Shown one piece after another: positions 48,000-57,706 of a DNA stretch of 64,000 bases. The translations under genes and the position numbers were made by a program. The stretch is from Paracidovorax wautersii. Lineage in GTDB: Bacteria > Pseudomonadota > Gammaproteobacteria > Burkholderiales > Burkholderiaceae_C. Numbering within the stretch: position 1 is the stretch's first letter; the number at the start of each line of letters is the position of its first letter. Where the stretch lies: positions 1,178,001-1,242,000 of the forward strand of contig NZ_JAVIZX010000001.1 of assembly GCF_031453675.1 (NCBI RefSeq), read 5' to 3'. The notes below the pieces were generated by a model. That model made no database searches, was not told the origin of the DNA, and worked only from the letters and a program-made list of their open reading frames with translations.

Positions 48000-50900
48000 C
48001 TAAACCCTCTGCTGCGCCAGATACGGCGCCAGGTAGCGTCCGGTGTGGCTGGCCGGGTTCGCCGCCACGTCCTCGGGCGTGCCCTCGGCCACCACCGTGC
48101 CGCCGCCGGCGCCGCCTTCCGGCCCCATGTCGATGACCCAGTCGGCCGTCTTGATGACGTCCAGGTTGTGCTCGATCACGACGATGGTGTTGCCCGCGTC
48201 GCGCAGCTGGTGCAGCACCTTGAGCAGCAGGTCGATGTCGGCGAAGTGCAGGCCGGTGGTGGGCTCGTCCAGGATGTAGAGGGTGCGGCCGGTGTCGCGC
48301 TTCGATAGCTCCTGCGCCAGCTTCACGCGCTGCGCCTCGCCGCCCGACAGCGTGGTCGCGCTCTGGCCCAGGCGGATGTAGGAGAGCCCCACGTCCAGCA
48401 GCGTCTGCAGCTTGCGGGCGATGGTGGGCACGTCCTGGAAGAAGGCGTGCGCGTCCTCCACCGTCAGGTCCAGGATCTGGGCGATGTTCTTGCCCTTCCA
48501 CAGCACCTCCAGCGTCTCGCGGTTGTAGCGCTGGCCGTGGCAGATGTCGCAGGGCACGTACACGTCGGGCAGGAAGTGCATCTCCACCTTCACCATGCCG
48601 TCGCCCTGGCAGGCCTCGCAGCGGCCGCCGGCCACGTTGAAGGAAAAGCGCCCCGGGCCGTAGCCGCGTTCGCGGGCGGTGTTCACCTCGGCCATCAGCT
48701 CGCGGATGGGCGTGAACAGGCCGGTATAGGTGGCCGGGTTGCTGCGCGGCGTGCGGCCGATGGGGCTCTGGTCGACGTTGATGACCTTGTCGAAGTACTC
48801 GATGCCCTCGATGGCTTCGTGCTCGGCCGGCTCGTCGTGCGCGCGGTAGAGCTGGCGTGCCACCGCGGCGTACAGCGTGTCGTTGACCAGCGTGCTCTTG
48901 CCCGAGCCCGAGACGCCCGTCACGCAGGTGAGCAGCCCCACGGGAAACTCCACGCTCACGTGCTTCAGGCTGTGGCCCGTGGCGCCGATCACCCGCAGCG
49001 CCTGCAGGCGGCCCTGGGTGGCGCGGTGCTCGGCCAGGCGCTCGGCGCGGCGCTTGCTGGCGTCGGTTTCAGGGAAGCGCGGCTTGCCCTTCCTGGCCGG
49101 CTCGGGCGCGGCCTGGGGCGCCTCCAGCACCGGCAGCCACGGCGTGCGGCGGGCGGGCACGGCAATCACCTTGGCGCCCGACAGGTACTGGCCGGTGAGC
49201 GATTGCGGGTGCGCGCGCACCTCGTCGTACGTGCCCTGCGCCATCACGCGGCCGCCGTGCACGCCGGCGCCGGGGCCCATGTCGATGACATGGTCGGCGG
49301 CGCGCATCATGTCCTCGTCGTGCTCGACCACGATCACGCTGTTGCCGATGTCGCGCAGGTGCTGCAGCGTGGCGATGAGTCGGTCGTTGTCGCGCTGGTG
49401 CAGGCCGATGCTGGGCTCGTCCAGCACGTACATCACGCCCGTCAGGCCCGAGCCGATCTGGCTGGCCAGTCGGATGCGCTGGGCCTCGCCGCCCGAGAGG
49501 GTTTCTGCGCTGCGGTCCAGGCTCAGGTAGTTGAGGCCCACGTCGTTCAGGAAGGTGAGGCGCGTGGCGATCTCGCGCACCACCTTGTCGGCGATCTCGG
49601 CCTTGGCGCCGGTGAGCGTGAGCTGCTGGAACCAGCCCAGCGCCTCGGCCAGCGTGGCGCGGCTCACCTCGTAGATGGCGCGGCCCTGTTCGCCCTCGCC
49701 CACCCGCACATGGCGGGCCTCGCGGCGCAGGCGCGTGCCGTGGCAGTCGGGGCAGGGCTGGGTGCTGCGGTAGCGGGCCAGGTCCTCGCGCACGACGACC
49801 GAGTCCGTCTCGCGGTAGCGCCGCGCCATGTTGGGCAGGATGCCCTCGAACGGGTGTTTCTTGGTGACCGACTTGCCCTTGTTGGCGCCGCTGTCCAGGA
49901 TGTAGCTGAAGGCGATGTCTTCCTCGCCCGAGCCGTGCAGCACGGCGTGCTGCACCCGCTCGGGCAGCGACTCGAACGGTGCCTCCACGTCGAAGCGGTA
50001 GTGCTTGGCCAGGCTCTCCAGCATGGCGAAGTAGTAGCCGTTGCGCCGGTCCCAGCCCTTGATGGCGCCGCTGGCCAGGCTGAGCGAGGGGAAGGCCACC
50101 ACCCGCGCGGGGTCGAACACCTCCTGCTGGCCCAGGCCGTCGCAGGTGGGGCAGGCGCCCATGGGCGCGTTGAAGGAGAACAGGCGCGGCTCCAGCTCGG
50201 GCAGGGAGAAGCTGCAGACCGGGCAGGCGAACTTGCTGGAGAAAAGGTGCTCCTGGCCGGAGTCCATCTCCAGCGCCAGCACGCGGCCATTGCCGTCGGC
50301 CGCCTGGCCCACGCGCAGCGCGGCCTCGAAGCTCTCGGCCAGGCGTTGCTGCACGTCCGTGCGCACCTTCAGCCGGTCGATCACCACGTCGATGTCGTGC
50401 TTCTCGGTCTTCTTCAGCTGCGGCAGGCTCTCCACCTCATGGATCTGCCCGTCCACGCGAAAGCGCACGTAGCCCAGCGCCTGCATCTGCGTGAACAGCT
50501 CGGTGAATTCACCCTTTTTGTCGCGCGCCACCGGGGCCAGCACCATCAGGCGCGTGTCCTCGGGCAACGCCAGCACCGCGTCGACCATCTGGCTCACCGT
50601 CTGCGACGACAGCGGCAGGCCGTGGTCGGGACAGTACGGCGTGCCGGCGCGGGCGTAGAGCAGGCGCAGGTAGTCGTGGATCTCGGTCACCGTGCCCACG
50701 GTGGAGCGCGGGTTGTGGCTGGTGGCCTTCTGCTCGATGGAAATCGCCGGCGACAGGCCTTCGATCAGGTCCACATCGGGCTTGTCCAGCCGCCCCAGGA
50801 ACTGCCGCGCATAGGCCGACAGGCTTTCCACGTAGCGGCGCTGGCCCTCGGCATACAGCGTGTCGAACGCCAGGCTCGACTTGCCCGAGCCCGACAGCCC

Positions 50901-51068
50901 CGTGATCACCACCAGCTGGTTGCGCGGGATGTCGAGGTCGATGTTCTTGAGGTTGTGCGTGCGCGCGCCGCGGATGCTGATGCGCGCCTGCTGGAGCGCC
51001 TGGCCCAGGTAGCGGCCGGCGGGAGCGTCAGCGGAGGGCGCGGAGGACGGATCGGTGGAAGGGTTCAC
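48000..51068 (-). CDS. uvrA: UvrABC system protein A
   Basis: Encodes 1022 residues (E. coli 940), beginning at GTG 51068. UvrA recognises bulky DNA lesions in nucleotide excision repair and loads UvrB. Two ABC ATPase modules: Walker [17 protein letters not shown] and, later, [20 protein letters not shown]; signature [19 protein letters not shown] and [19 protein letters not shown]; Zn-binding [16 protein letters not shown] region and [20 protein letters not shown]. Extra length comes from an N-terminal Ser/Ala/Pro tail and inserts near the middle ([20 protein letters not shown]). Divergent from the MFS gene, as in many betaproteobacteria. Confidence 0.98.
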   Translation of the reverse strand: MNPSTDPSSAPSADAPAGRYLGQALQQARISIRGARTHNLKNIDLDIPRNQLVVITGLSGSGKSSLAFDTLYAEGQRRYVESLSAYARQFLGRLDKPDVDLIEGLSPAISIEQKATSHNPRSTVGTVTEIHDYLRLLYARAGTPYCPDHGLPLSSQTVSQMVDAVLALPEDTRLMVLAPVARDKKGEFTELFTQMQALGYVRFRVDGQIHEVESLPQLKKTEKHDIDVVIDRLKVRTDVQQRLAESFEAALRVGQAADGNGRVLALEMDSGQEHLFSSKFACPVCSFSLPELEPRLFSFNAPMGACPTCDGLGQQEVFDPARVVAFPSLSLASGAIKGWDRRNGYYFAMLESLAKHYRFDVEAPFESLPERVQHAVLHGSGEEDIAFSYILDSGANKGKSVTKKHPFEGILPNMARRYRETDSVVVREDLARYRSTQPCPDCHGTRLRREARHVRVGEGEQGRAIYEVSRATLAEALGWFQQLTLTGAKAEIADKVVREIATRLTFLNDVGLNYLSLDRSAETLSGGEAQRIRLASQIGSGLTGVMYVLDEPSIGLHQRDNDRLIATLQHLRDIGNSVIVVEHDEDMMRAADHVIDMGPGAGVHGGRVMAQGTYDEVRAHPQSLTGQYLSGAKVIAVPARRTPWLPVLEAPQAAPEPARKGKPRFPETDASKRRAERLAEHRATQGRLQALRVIGATGHSLKHVSVEFPVGLLTCVTGVSGSGKSTLVNDTLYAAVARQLYRAHDEPAEHEAIEGIEYFDKVINVDQSPIGRTPRSNPATYTGLFTPIRELMAEVNTARERGYGPGRFSFNVAGGRCEACQGDGMVKVEMHFLPDVYVPCDICHGQRYNRETLEVLWKGKNIAQILDLTVEDAHAFFQDVPTIARKLQTLLDVGLSYIRLGQSATTLSGGEAQRVKLAQELSKRDTGRTLYILDEPTTGLHFADIDLLLKVLHQLRDAGNTIVVIEHNLDVIKTADWVIDMGPEGGAGGGTVVAEGTPEDVAANPASHTGRYLAPYLAQQRV

Positions 51069-51183
51069 GGCGGGCGCGGCTTCGTGCGGGGAAACCCACC
51101 ATGATAGGGGAGCGGGTGCAATCCGGCAGGCCGTTCCGTGGCCGGCCCCTGCGGCCGCCCTGGGGCCCCAGTGGGCGCACTCA

Positions 51184-51239
51184 TGAATTGATAGCTGCCT
51201 GCACCCGCCCTGCCTGCGCAGCGGGGCATTTTGACCCCA
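51184..51239. repeat. Interspersed repeat copy upstream of the MFS gene
   Basis: TGAATTGATAGCTGCCTGCA, then CTGCGCAGCGGGGCATTTTG. It has the AT-rich ATTGATAGCTGCCTG start and a TTTTGACCCC end; the internal GCGCTT arms are replaced by CCTGC/GCGCAGC. Confidence 0.45.
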
Positions 51240-51354
51240 TACGCCCCCGGACGGCCTGCACTTTCATAGGATCACATCAATGCCCGCCCACAGAGGGATG
51301 GGCGAGAATCACGCTTTGCCCGGTGGCCCGGGCACGCCCCACACGATTGCACCC

Positions 51355-52617
51355 ATGTCTTCAGGCACCACCGTGCTGCCCCCGCCCCCCGCCGCCCCAG
51401 CGGCCGGCGCGACCGGGGCCACCACCATGACCCCGCTGGAGCGGCGCTCCAGCATCAGCCTGGCGCTCATCTTCGCGCTGCGCATGCTGGGCCTGTTTCT
51501 CGTGCTGCCCGTGTTCGCGCTGGAAGCGCGCAAGTACCCCGGCGGCGACGATCCCGCGCTGGTCGGCCTGGCCATGGGCCTGTACGGCCTCACCCAGGCC
51601 GTGTTGCAGCTGCCGCTGGGCCTGGCTTCCGACCGCTTCGGCCGCAAACGCGTGATCGTGCTCGGCCTGCTGGTGTTCGCCGCTGGCAGCCTGGTGGCCG
51701 CGCTGGCCGACACCCTCACCGGCCTGCTGATCGGCCGCGCGCTGCAGGGCGCGGGCGCCGTGTCGGCCGCCGTCACGGCCCTGCTGGCCGACCAGACCCG
51801 CGACGGCGTGCGCACCAAGGCCATGGCCCTGGTCGGCGGCAGCATCGGGCTGATGTTCGCCGTGGCGCTGGTGGCCGCGCCGCCGCTGGCCGCGCGCTTC
51901 GGCCTGTCCGGCCTGTTCGCGCTGACCTGCGCCCTGGCGCTGGCCGGCATCGCCGCCGTGCTGTGGGTGGTACCGCCCGAGCCGCCGCGCCATGCCCATG
52001 CCCCACGGGGCCGGCTGGCCGACGTGTTCGCCCATGCCGAGCTGCTGCGCCTGAACCTCGGCGTCTTCGTGCTGCACACCGTGCAGCTGTCGATGTGGGT
52101 GGCCGTGCCCGCACTGCTGGTGCAGGCCGGCCTGCCCAAGAGCGATCACTGGCACATCTACCTGCCGGCGGTGGTGCTGTCGTTCCTGATGATGGGCGGC
52201 CTGTTCTCGCTGGAGCGGGCCGGACGCCTGCGCGGTGCGTTGCTGTCGGCCATCGGCCTGGTGCTGCTTGTGCAGGCCGGACTGGGCCTGGTGACGGCCC
52301 AGGCGCTGCCGGCCAGCCTGTGGGTGCTGGGCGGCCTGATGTTCCTGTTCTTCTGCGGCTTCAATGCACTGGAAGCCAGCCAGCCCAGCCTGGTGTCGCG
52401 CACGGCCCCGGTGGCCCTGCGCGGCGCGGCCCTGGGCGCCTACAACACGCTGCAGTCGCTGGGCCTGTTCGCCGGCGGCGCGCTGGGCGGTGCCCTGGTG
52501 CGCTGGGGCGGCCCCACGGCCCTGTTCGCCACCACGACAGCGCTGTGCGCCGCGTGGCTGGCGCTGGCCTGGGGCATGCGCGCCGTTTCCCGGCAGGACG
52601 CGGCCGCCGGCCACTGA
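51355..52617 (+). CDS. MFS transporter
   Basis: Encodes 420 residues from ATG 51355; ATG 51427 would skip a Pro/Ala-rich tail and is an alternative. Twelve hydrophobic segments. The MFS motif A appears as LGLASDRFGRKRVIVLGLLV after helix 2, and motif-like RALQGAGAVSAAVTALLADQ in helix 4-5. The overall look is that of the YajR/Bcr drug-transport group. It lies between uvrA and ssb, a syntenic position in this class of bacteria. Substrate unknown. Confidence 0.92.
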   Translation: MSSGTTVLPPPPAAPAAGATGATTMTPLERRSSISLALIFALRMLGLFLVLPVFALEARKYPGGDDPALVGLAMGLYGLTQAVLQLPLGLASDRFGRKRVIVLGLLVFAAGSLVAALADTLTGLLIGRALQGAGAVSAAVTALLADQTRDGVRTKAMALVGGSIGLMFAVALVAAPPLAARFGLSGLFALTCALALAGIAAVLWVVPPEPPRHAHAPRGRLADVFAHAELLRLNLGVFVLHTVQLSMWVAVPALLVQAGLPKSDHWHIYLPAVVLSFLMMGGLFSLERAGRLRGALLSAIGLVLLVQAGLGLVTAQALPASLWVLGGLMFLFFCGFNALEASQPSLVSRTAPVALRGAALGAYNTLQSLGLFAGGALGGALVRWGGPTALFATTTALCAAWLALAWGMRAVSRQDAAAGH

Positions 52618-52771
52618 TCCACGCGCGGCCGGCGGCGCGGCAGACCGCCCGCGGCCAGGGCGGATGCGGCACAATCGCTTTCCCGTTGCACCCGCAATGC
52701 GTGCGCGCCCTGCGGGGCGGCACCGGCCGTAGTGCCCCCTCCCCTCCATTCTCTACAGGCCCCTACACACC

Positions 52772-53347
52772 ATGGCATCCGTCAACAAAGTCATCATCGT
52801 CGGCAACCTCGGGCGCGACCCCGAGATGCGCACCTTCCCCAGCGGCGACCAGGTCGCCAACGTCACCATCGCCACCACCGACCGCTGGCGCGACAAGAAC
52901 ACCGGCGAGAACAAGGAAGCCACCGAGTGGCACCGCATCGTGTTCAACGGCCGTCTGGCCGAGATCGTGGGCCAGTACCTGCGCAAGGGCTCCCAGGTCT
53001 ATGTGGAAGGCAGCCTGCGCACCCGCAAGTGGACCGACCAGTCCGGCCAGGAAAAATTCACCACGGAAATCCGCGCCGACACCATGCAGATGCTGGGCAG
53101 CCGCCAGGGCATGGGCGGCGGCCAGGGCGGTGGCGGCGGCTATGACGACGGCGGCCAGGGCGGCGGTGGCTACGACGACGGCGGCTACGGCGGCGGCGGC
53201 AACAGCGCCCCGCCCGCACGCCGCCCGGCGCCCCAGTCGGCAGCCCCCCGGCCGGCTCCGGCTGCACGCCCTGCACCGGCCCCTGCGCCCCAGCAACCGC
53301 GCGCGGCTTCGGGGTTCGACGACATGGACGACGACATTCCGTTCTGA
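52772..53347 (+). CDS. ssb: Single-stranded DNA-binding protein
   Basis: Encodes 191 residues. The OB-fold (1-110) has [40 protein letters not shown] and [20 protein letters not shown], with the aromatic DNA-stacking residues. The middle is a Gly-rich linker with GGGYDDGG repeats and an Ala/Pro-rich stretch; the tail DDMDDDIPF is the conserved peptide that recruits repair partners. The only gene before a strong terminator. Confidence 0.98.
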   Translation: MASVNKVIIVGNLGRDPEMRTFPSGDQVANVTIATTDRWRDKNTGENKEATEWHRIVFNGRLAEIVGQYLRKGSQVYVEGSLRTRKWTDQSGQEKFTTEIRADTMQMLGSRQGMGGGQGGGGGYDDGGQGGGGYDDGGYGGGGNSAPPARRPAPQSAAPRPAPAARPAPAPAPQQPRAASGFDDMDDDIPF

Positions 53348-53378
53348 TCGGAGCCCTTCCGCTCCGGCCCGTTGAAAA

Positions 53379-53408
53379 GCCTGCCAGGCTCCTGGCAGGC
53401 TTTTTTTT
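53379..53408 (+). terminator. ssb terminator
   Basis: GCCTGCCAGG (53379-53388) pairs perfectly with CCTGGCAGGC (53391-53400), followed by eight T residues. The following 253 bp up to the LysR gene (53409-53661) show no gene or clear site. Confidence 0.95.
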
Positions 53409-53661
53409 CGTTGCAGTGGATTCCGGTGCCGGGCCTTCCCCGACCACCGCCCATGGGTTGCGCAATACAACCGATGGCCTCAGCGAAAGACCGACGGATG
53501 GCGAACGATTCCCCGTCGGTGGACGGGCTGCGCGCTGCGTCGCGATGGATGGTGCATGCCCTGGGCTTCCTGGGCGGCGATTTCGCGGGCCCGGCCTGTC
53601 GCCGTCGGTCGTGCATCCGGCGCCGGACCTTCGGGCTGCACCGCACCGCACTGCGCCGCCG

Positions 53662-54549
53662 TCAGCTGGCGAATTCCGCCAACACTTCCAGCACGTGGGT
53701 GACCGCGCTGTCGGGGTCGGGCAGGTTGCGGTGGGCCACGGCCATCGGTCTCATCAGCGGGGGCGACAGCGGGCGCACCTGCAGTTGCTGCGAGCGGGGC
53801 TCATCCTCGGCCTCCTCCCGCGGAAGGATGGCGGCGCTGTGGCTGGCCGCCGCCAGGCTTTTCAGCCCGCCGGGATAGCTCAGCGTGAGGTACGGACGCG
53901 GGTTGAGGCCCGCCTGCCCGAACCACGCCGCGATCAATCCGTGCATCTGCGTGGCCGGAGCGAACGACGCCCAGCGGCGGCTGGCCAGCCATTGCGGTGT
54001 GACCTCGTCCGGGGCATCCCAGTCCGCAGGCAGCAGCACCACCATCGCGTCGTTGCGCCAGGGTACCAGCCGCACCTCTGCCATGGCGGGCTGCGGGCTG
54101 GCGACGATGCCGACGTCGAGCGTGCCGGCCTTCAGGCGCTGCAGCGTATCGGCCGAGCCCACCGCCTCCAGCCGCACCTCCACCGCCGGGTTGCGCCGGT
54201 GCAGCGCCTGCAGCATCAACGGCAGCAGGCGGGTGCTGACCCCGGCCGACACGCCCACGCGCACGACGCCCTCGCGCCCCGAAGCGCGCCGGCGCACCCG
54301 GTCCGCCAGGTCGTCGCTGGCGGCCAGCAGCTGACGGCCTTCCCGCACCAGCACTTCGCCGGCGGGTGTTAGCTCCGCCTGCCGGCGGCCACGCACCAGC
54401 AGCACCGCCTCCAGCCGCGACTCCAGCTCCTTGATGTGGAGGCTGACGGTGGGCGGCGCCAGGTGCAGCGCCTGTGCCGCGGCAGCGAAGGTGCCCAGGT
54501 CGGCAATCGCAACCAGTGTCTGCAGCTGGTCCAGGTTCAGGTTACGCAT
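53662..54549 (-). CDS. LysR family transcriptional regulator
   Basis: Encodes 295 residues. Winged helix at the N-terminus: MRNLNLDQLQTLVAIADLG and FAAAAQALHLAPPTVSLHIK, then LESRLEAVLLVRGRR. The effector domain spans about residues 90-290. It is divergent from a small gene at 54621 across 71 bp, which by LysR habit is its likely target. Effector unknown. Confidence 0.92.
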   Translation of the reverse strand: MRNLNLDQLQTLVAIADLGTFAAAAQALHLAPPTVSLHIKELESRLEAVLLVRGRRQAELTPAGEVLVREGRQLLAASDDLADRVRRRASGREGVVRVGVSAGVSTRLLPLMLQALHRRNPAVEVRLEAVGSADTLQRLKAGTLDVGIVASPQPAMAEVRLVPWRNDAMVVLLPADWDAPDEVTPQWLASRRWASFAPATQMHGLIAAWFGQAGLNPRPYLTLSYPGGLKSLAAASHSAAILPREEAEDEPRSQQLQVRPLSPPLMRPMAVAHRNLPDPDSAVTHVLEVLAEFAS

Positions 54550-54620
54550 CAGTTTTTCTGACTATCTGGTTCACTTCATTCAACTTTACAGACTTTGGCG
54601 GGGCGCGGAGCATTCCGCCC

Positions 54621-54851
54621 ATGTCGCAAGCCCCCTCTTCTGCCTCTTCTGCCTCTTCTGCCTCGTCCGCTCCACCGCTTCACCTCGATGACCCTGCCCG
54701 TGTTGAAGCGGCCACCTGTCTCACGACAACCGACCTGGGACCGCCTGCGCTGAGCGGGTGGAAGCGGTGGTGGTACGTGCTGCAAGAGGCAAGCGACCGC
54801 GCTGAGCGGCATGCGATGGCGCGCTTTCGCCAGCCGCCCGGCGGAGGCTGA
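54621..54851 (+). CDS. Small hypothetical protein with a serine-rich tandem repeat
   Basis: ATG 54621 opens 76 codons, with CGGAG ten bases upstream. The N-terminus is MSQAPSSASSASSASSAPP, encoded by three exact copies of the 9-bp unit TCTTCTGCC (54636-54662) and a fourth decayed one. The remainder (DDPARVEAATCLTTTDLGPP, then SGWKRWWYVLQEASDRAERH) looks like a real soluble helical protein. Repeat number changes would add or remove whole codon triplets, so the frame is kept. Divergent from a LysR gene. Function unknown; moderate evidence of coding. Confidence 0.5.
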   Translation: MSQAPSSASSASSASSAPPLHLDDPARVEAATCLTTTDLGPPALSGWKRWWYVLQEASDRAERHAMARFRQPPGGG

Positions 54852-55007
54852 AATGCTGCGATGAGCCCCTGGTTTAGGAGCATGCCGGCCCCTTCCTACC
54901 CGGCCTCACGCCGTCTGCCCACCCGATGGCGCCGTACCCCACAGGATGCTGTGAAGCCCGAGGCCAACCACCTTCCGTGGGGCCGACCAGACCACAGGAG
55001 CATCGCC

Positions 55008-55364
55008 ATGCGCACACCGCCCGACAGCCCCCTCCACGCAACCGAACAGCCCGGCATCGACCGCAGCGACGACCCTAATGCCGAGCTACCCGAGGGCGAC
55101 GACATCAACGACCGCCTGAGCGCCGAGGACGATGTGTCCGACTCGCTCAACGACGTCTCGGCCCACGCGTTCGACGACATGCCGCAGGACGGCCCGCTCA
55201 ATTTCGACGACGGCACTGACATGGGCCACCCCCGCGGCAACACTACGCGCGCTGGCGGCACCTGGGAGGCCGAAGGCAGCGACAGCGGCGACCTGGCGCC
55301 GCCCGCCGAGCTGCTGTCGGACCGCAACGGCCCCAGCGACCCGGAAGGGCGCCGCCAACGCTGA
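55008..55364 (+). CDS. Small acidic hypothetical protein
   Basis: Encodes 118 residues from ATG 55008, with CAGGAG seven bases upstream; a longer upstream frame is rejected. It is strongly acidic and Asp-rich (DDPNAELPEGDDINDRLSAE, FDDMPQDGPLNFDDGTDMGH) with almost no hydrophobic core, so it is probably disordered. Clear terminator downstream. Relatives are known to me only as hypothetical proteins of Comamonadaceae. No function can be assigned. Confidence 0.65.
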   Translation: MRTPPDSPLHATEQPGIDRSDDPNAELPEGDDINDRLSAEDDVSDSLNDVSAHAFDDMPQDGPLNFDDGTDMGHPRGNTTRAGGTWEAEGSDSGDLAPPAELLSDRNGPSDPEGRRQR

Positions 55365-55376
55365 GCGAACGCAGAG

Positions 55377-55409
55377 GCCGGTGCGCTCGCGCGCGCTCCG
55401 GCTTTTTTT
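55377..55409 (+). terminator. Terminator after the acidic protein
   Basis: GCCGG (55377-55381) pairs with CCGGC (55398-55402), with further GC pairs in the loop, followed by seven T residues. Confidence 0.8.
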
Positions 55410-55549
55410 GCGCGCCGGCCCGCCCTTGTAGGAGCCGTCGCGCCGAGTCGTAGGAAAGCACCGCGTTTTGCTGCGATTTGCAGGCAAATGCCCGGCAAAA
55501 CACACGCCGTTGCATCGAAGCCGTCAGGATTTCGACACACTCCGAACCC

Positions 55550-57163
55550 ATGCAACGACCCGAACGACGTCATTTCTTGCGCACCCTGGGCCGCGGCGCC
55601 GCCCTGGCTACCGCCGGCGGCCTCGGCCTGAACTGGACGCAGGCCTTCGCCGCCCTGAAGCCCCTGGGCGCCGCCCAGGCTTTTGATTTCGCCACGCTCA
55701 AGGGCCAAGCCCGCGCCCTGGCGGACAAGCCTTACGTGTCCCATGAAGGCGAACTGCCCGCCTCCGTCAGCCAGCTCGACTGGGACCAGTACCAGTCCAT
55801 CCAGTTTCGGCCCGACCACGCCCTGTGGGCGGACGAGAAGCTGCGCTTCCAGGCCAAGTTCTTCCATCTGGGCCTGTTCTTCAAGAAGCCCGTGCATTTG
55901 TTCTCGGTGGCGGAGGGCCGCGCCCAGGAACTGGCCTACGACCCGGCCATGTTCGACTACGGCAAGAGCGGCCTGAAGGCCGGCGACCTGCCCGCCAACC
56001 TCGGCTTCGCGGGCTTCCGTCTGAACTTCCACACCGACCCGGTGCGCGACGTGGCCGCCTTTCTGGGGGCCAGCTACTTCCGCGCCGTGGGCAGCGAGTG
56101 GCAGTACGGCCTGTCTGCCCGGGGCCTGGCCATCGACACCGGCATGGAGCGGCCCGAGGAGTTTCCCGATTTCACCGCGTTCTACCTGGAGCGCCCCGCC
56201 CCGGGCTCCAGCACCGTTGTGGTGATGGCGCTGCTCGACTCGCCCAGCATCACCGGCGCCTACCGCTTCGCCATCACCCCGGCCGAGGGCGGCAACGACC
56301 TGCAGGTGATGGATATCGATGCCGCGCTCTACCCGCGCAAGGCCATCGAGCGCTTGGGGATCGCGCCCTGCACCAGCATGTTCCAGCACGGCGAGAACGA
56401 CCACCGCATGGCCAACGACTGGCGCCCGGAGATCCATGATTCCGACGGCCTGGCCATGTGGCGCGGCAACGGCGAATGGGTGTGGCGCCCCATCACCAAC
56501 CCGCCCACGCTGCAGTTCAACGCCTTCGCGGACGAGAACCCGCGCGGCTTCGGCCTGCTGCAGCGCGACCGCAACTTTGACCACTACCAGGACGACGGCG
56601 TGTTCTACGAGCGCCGCCCTTCGCTGTGGGTGGAGCCCAAGGCGGGCTGGGGCAAGGGGTCCATCCAGCTGGTGGAGATTCCGACGATCGACGAGACCTT
56701 CGACAACGTCGTCACCTTCTGGCATCCCGAGCGCAAGCCGCAGCCCGGCGAGGAATGGCTGCTGGGCTACCGTCTGTTCTGGGGCGCGCAGCCCCCGGCA
56801 CAGTCGGCCCTGGGGCGTTGCGTGGCCACGCGCACCGGCCTCGGCGGCGTCGTCGGCCAGCCGCGCAAGTACTTCTCCTGGCGCTTCGCGGTGGACTTCG
56901 CGGGCGAGGTGCTGGCCCGACTGGGGCCGGACGCCCAGGTGGAACCGGTCATCACCGCCAGCCGGGGCAAGATCGAGATCACCTCCGCCCGCCCGCTGGC
57001 ATCGGTGAAGGGCTATCGGGCGATGTTCGACATCCGCCCCGAGGACGAAAGCACCGAGCCCATCACGATCCGCCTGTTCTTGCGCAACGGCAAGGAGCCG
57101 ATCACGGAGACCTGGCTGTACCAGTGGGTGCCGCCTGCGGCGGCGGAGCGCAAGCCGTACTAG
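55550..57163 (+). CDS. opgD: Glucan biosynthesis protein, OpgG/OpgD (MdoG) family
   Basis: Encodes 537 residues from ATG 55550. The twin-arginine signal RRHFLRTLGRGAALATAGG indicates Tat export, as in E. coli OpgD rather than Sec-exported OpgG. MdoG-family blocks follow: YQSIQFRPDHALWADEKLRF, FHLGLFFKKPVHLFSVAEG, FAGFRLNFHTDPVRDVAAF, GASYFRAVG and ALYPRKAIERLGIAPCTSMF. These periplasmic proteins shape osmoregulated periplasmic glucans; no opgH is nearby. Last residues PPAAAERKPY. Ends before a GC-rich repeat. Confidence 0.93.
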   Translation: MQRPERRHFLRTLGRGAALATAGGLGLNWTQAFAALKPLGAAQAFDFATLKGQARALADKPYVSHEGELPASVSQLDWDQYQSIQFRPDHALWADEKLRFQAKFFHLGLFFKKPVHLFSVAEGRAQELAYDPAMFDYGKSGLKAGDLPANLGFAGFRLNFHTDPVRDVAAFLGASYFRAVGSEWQYGLSARGLAIDTGMERPEEFPDFTAFYLERPAPGSSTVVVMALLDSPSITGAYRFAITPAEGGNDLQVMDIDAALYPRKAIERLGIAPCTSMFQHGENDHRMANDWRPEIHDSDGLAMWRGNGEWVWRPITNPPTLQFNAFADENPRGFGLLQRDRNFDHYQDDGVFYERRPSLWVEPKAGWGKGSIQLVEIPTIDETFDNVVTFWHPERKPQPGEEWLLGYRLFWGAQPPAQSALGRCVATRTGLGGVVGQPRKYFSWRFAVDFAGEVLARLGPDAQVEPVITASRGKIEITSARPLASVKGYRAMFDIRPEDESTEPITIRLFLRNGKEPITETWLYQWVPPAAAERKPY

Positions 57164-57173
57164 AGAGCATCCC

Positions 57174-57300
57174 CCTGAGGCGCTGCGCGCCTTCCCCCTT
57201 CTCTCGGCTTCGCCGGGAAGGAGGGACACCGCCAGCGCGGCGGGGCGGCCCTTGCGCGGCGGTTGCTGGTCTCGGGCCGCGCTTCAGCGCACGCAGTGCT
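57174..57300. repeat. GC-rich palindromic repeat downstream of opgD
   Basis: A series of hairpins: GGCGC/GCGCC around TGC (57179-57191), then CCCTTCTCTCGGC with its approximate inverse GCCGGGAAGGAGGG (57196-57227), then GCGCGGCGG blocks. I recall this element type as common in Comamonadaceae intergenic regions; not verified here. No gene inside. May act as opgD terminator. Confidence 0.5.
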
Positions 57301-57452
57301 CATGGCTCGTCTCGGTGAAGCGCAAAGGTCCACACTCGGCGCGCATAGCCCTTGGCGCGCTAGCGCCGGATTGGGGTATCGCCGTATGCGGAGGCGCGCG
57401 TGCGCCGCTAGAATTGCGTAACTTTTAAGCAGAACACCGCAGGAGACAACGC

Positions 57453-57605
57453 ATGGCACACGACAACACCACCGCGCCGCACGCTGGCGAGACGCATGTT
57501 CCCGACGCCGTCGAGGCGGTGGTGCCGTTGATGCCCATCGTGCTGCCCGTCGTGGGCGGGGTGCTGATGTTCCTGCTGGCGTTCATCGCGATCTACATGG
57601 CCTGA
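57453..57605 (+). CDS. 50-residue single-pass membrane protein
   Basis: ATG 57453 opens 51 codons, with CAGGAGAC six bases upstream and a strong terminator after the stop. The N-terminal half is polar ([20 protein letters not shown]); the C-terminal half is one hydrophobic helix ([20 protein letters not shown]) with a Pro-Gly hinge, ending YMA. It is a complete, self-contained transcription unit: a TAGAAT box (57409-57414), leader, ribosome binding site, ORF and terminator. Too short for routine gene finding. Role unknown; small helices like this often act as regulators of membrane complexes. Confidence 0.65.
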   Translation: MAHDNTTAPHAGETHVPDAVEAVVPLMPIVLPVVGGVLMFLLAFIAIYMA

Positions 57606-57627
57606 GGCGCCCGGCGCCCGCGCAGCA

Positions 57628-57650
57628 GCCCCGCACCGCGGGGCTTTTTT
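57628..57650 (+). terminator. Terminator after the 50-residue gene
   Basis: GCCCCGC (57628-57634) pairs perfectly with GCGGGGC (57638-57644), loop ACC, followed by six T residues. Then comes a pyrimidine-rich run before queC. Confidence 0.93.
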
Positions 57651-57706
57651 ACGTCCCGGCGCACTGCCACCCTCTGTTCCTTTCCTTTTCTTTCCTTTTT
57701 TCTGCC

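Noticed and set aside
53098-53210. Tandem GGC-rich repeats as a possible CRISPR or VNTR
   Set aside because: They are the Gly-rich linker of SSB, in frame and typical of the family; no spacer-repeat structure exists here or elsewhere.
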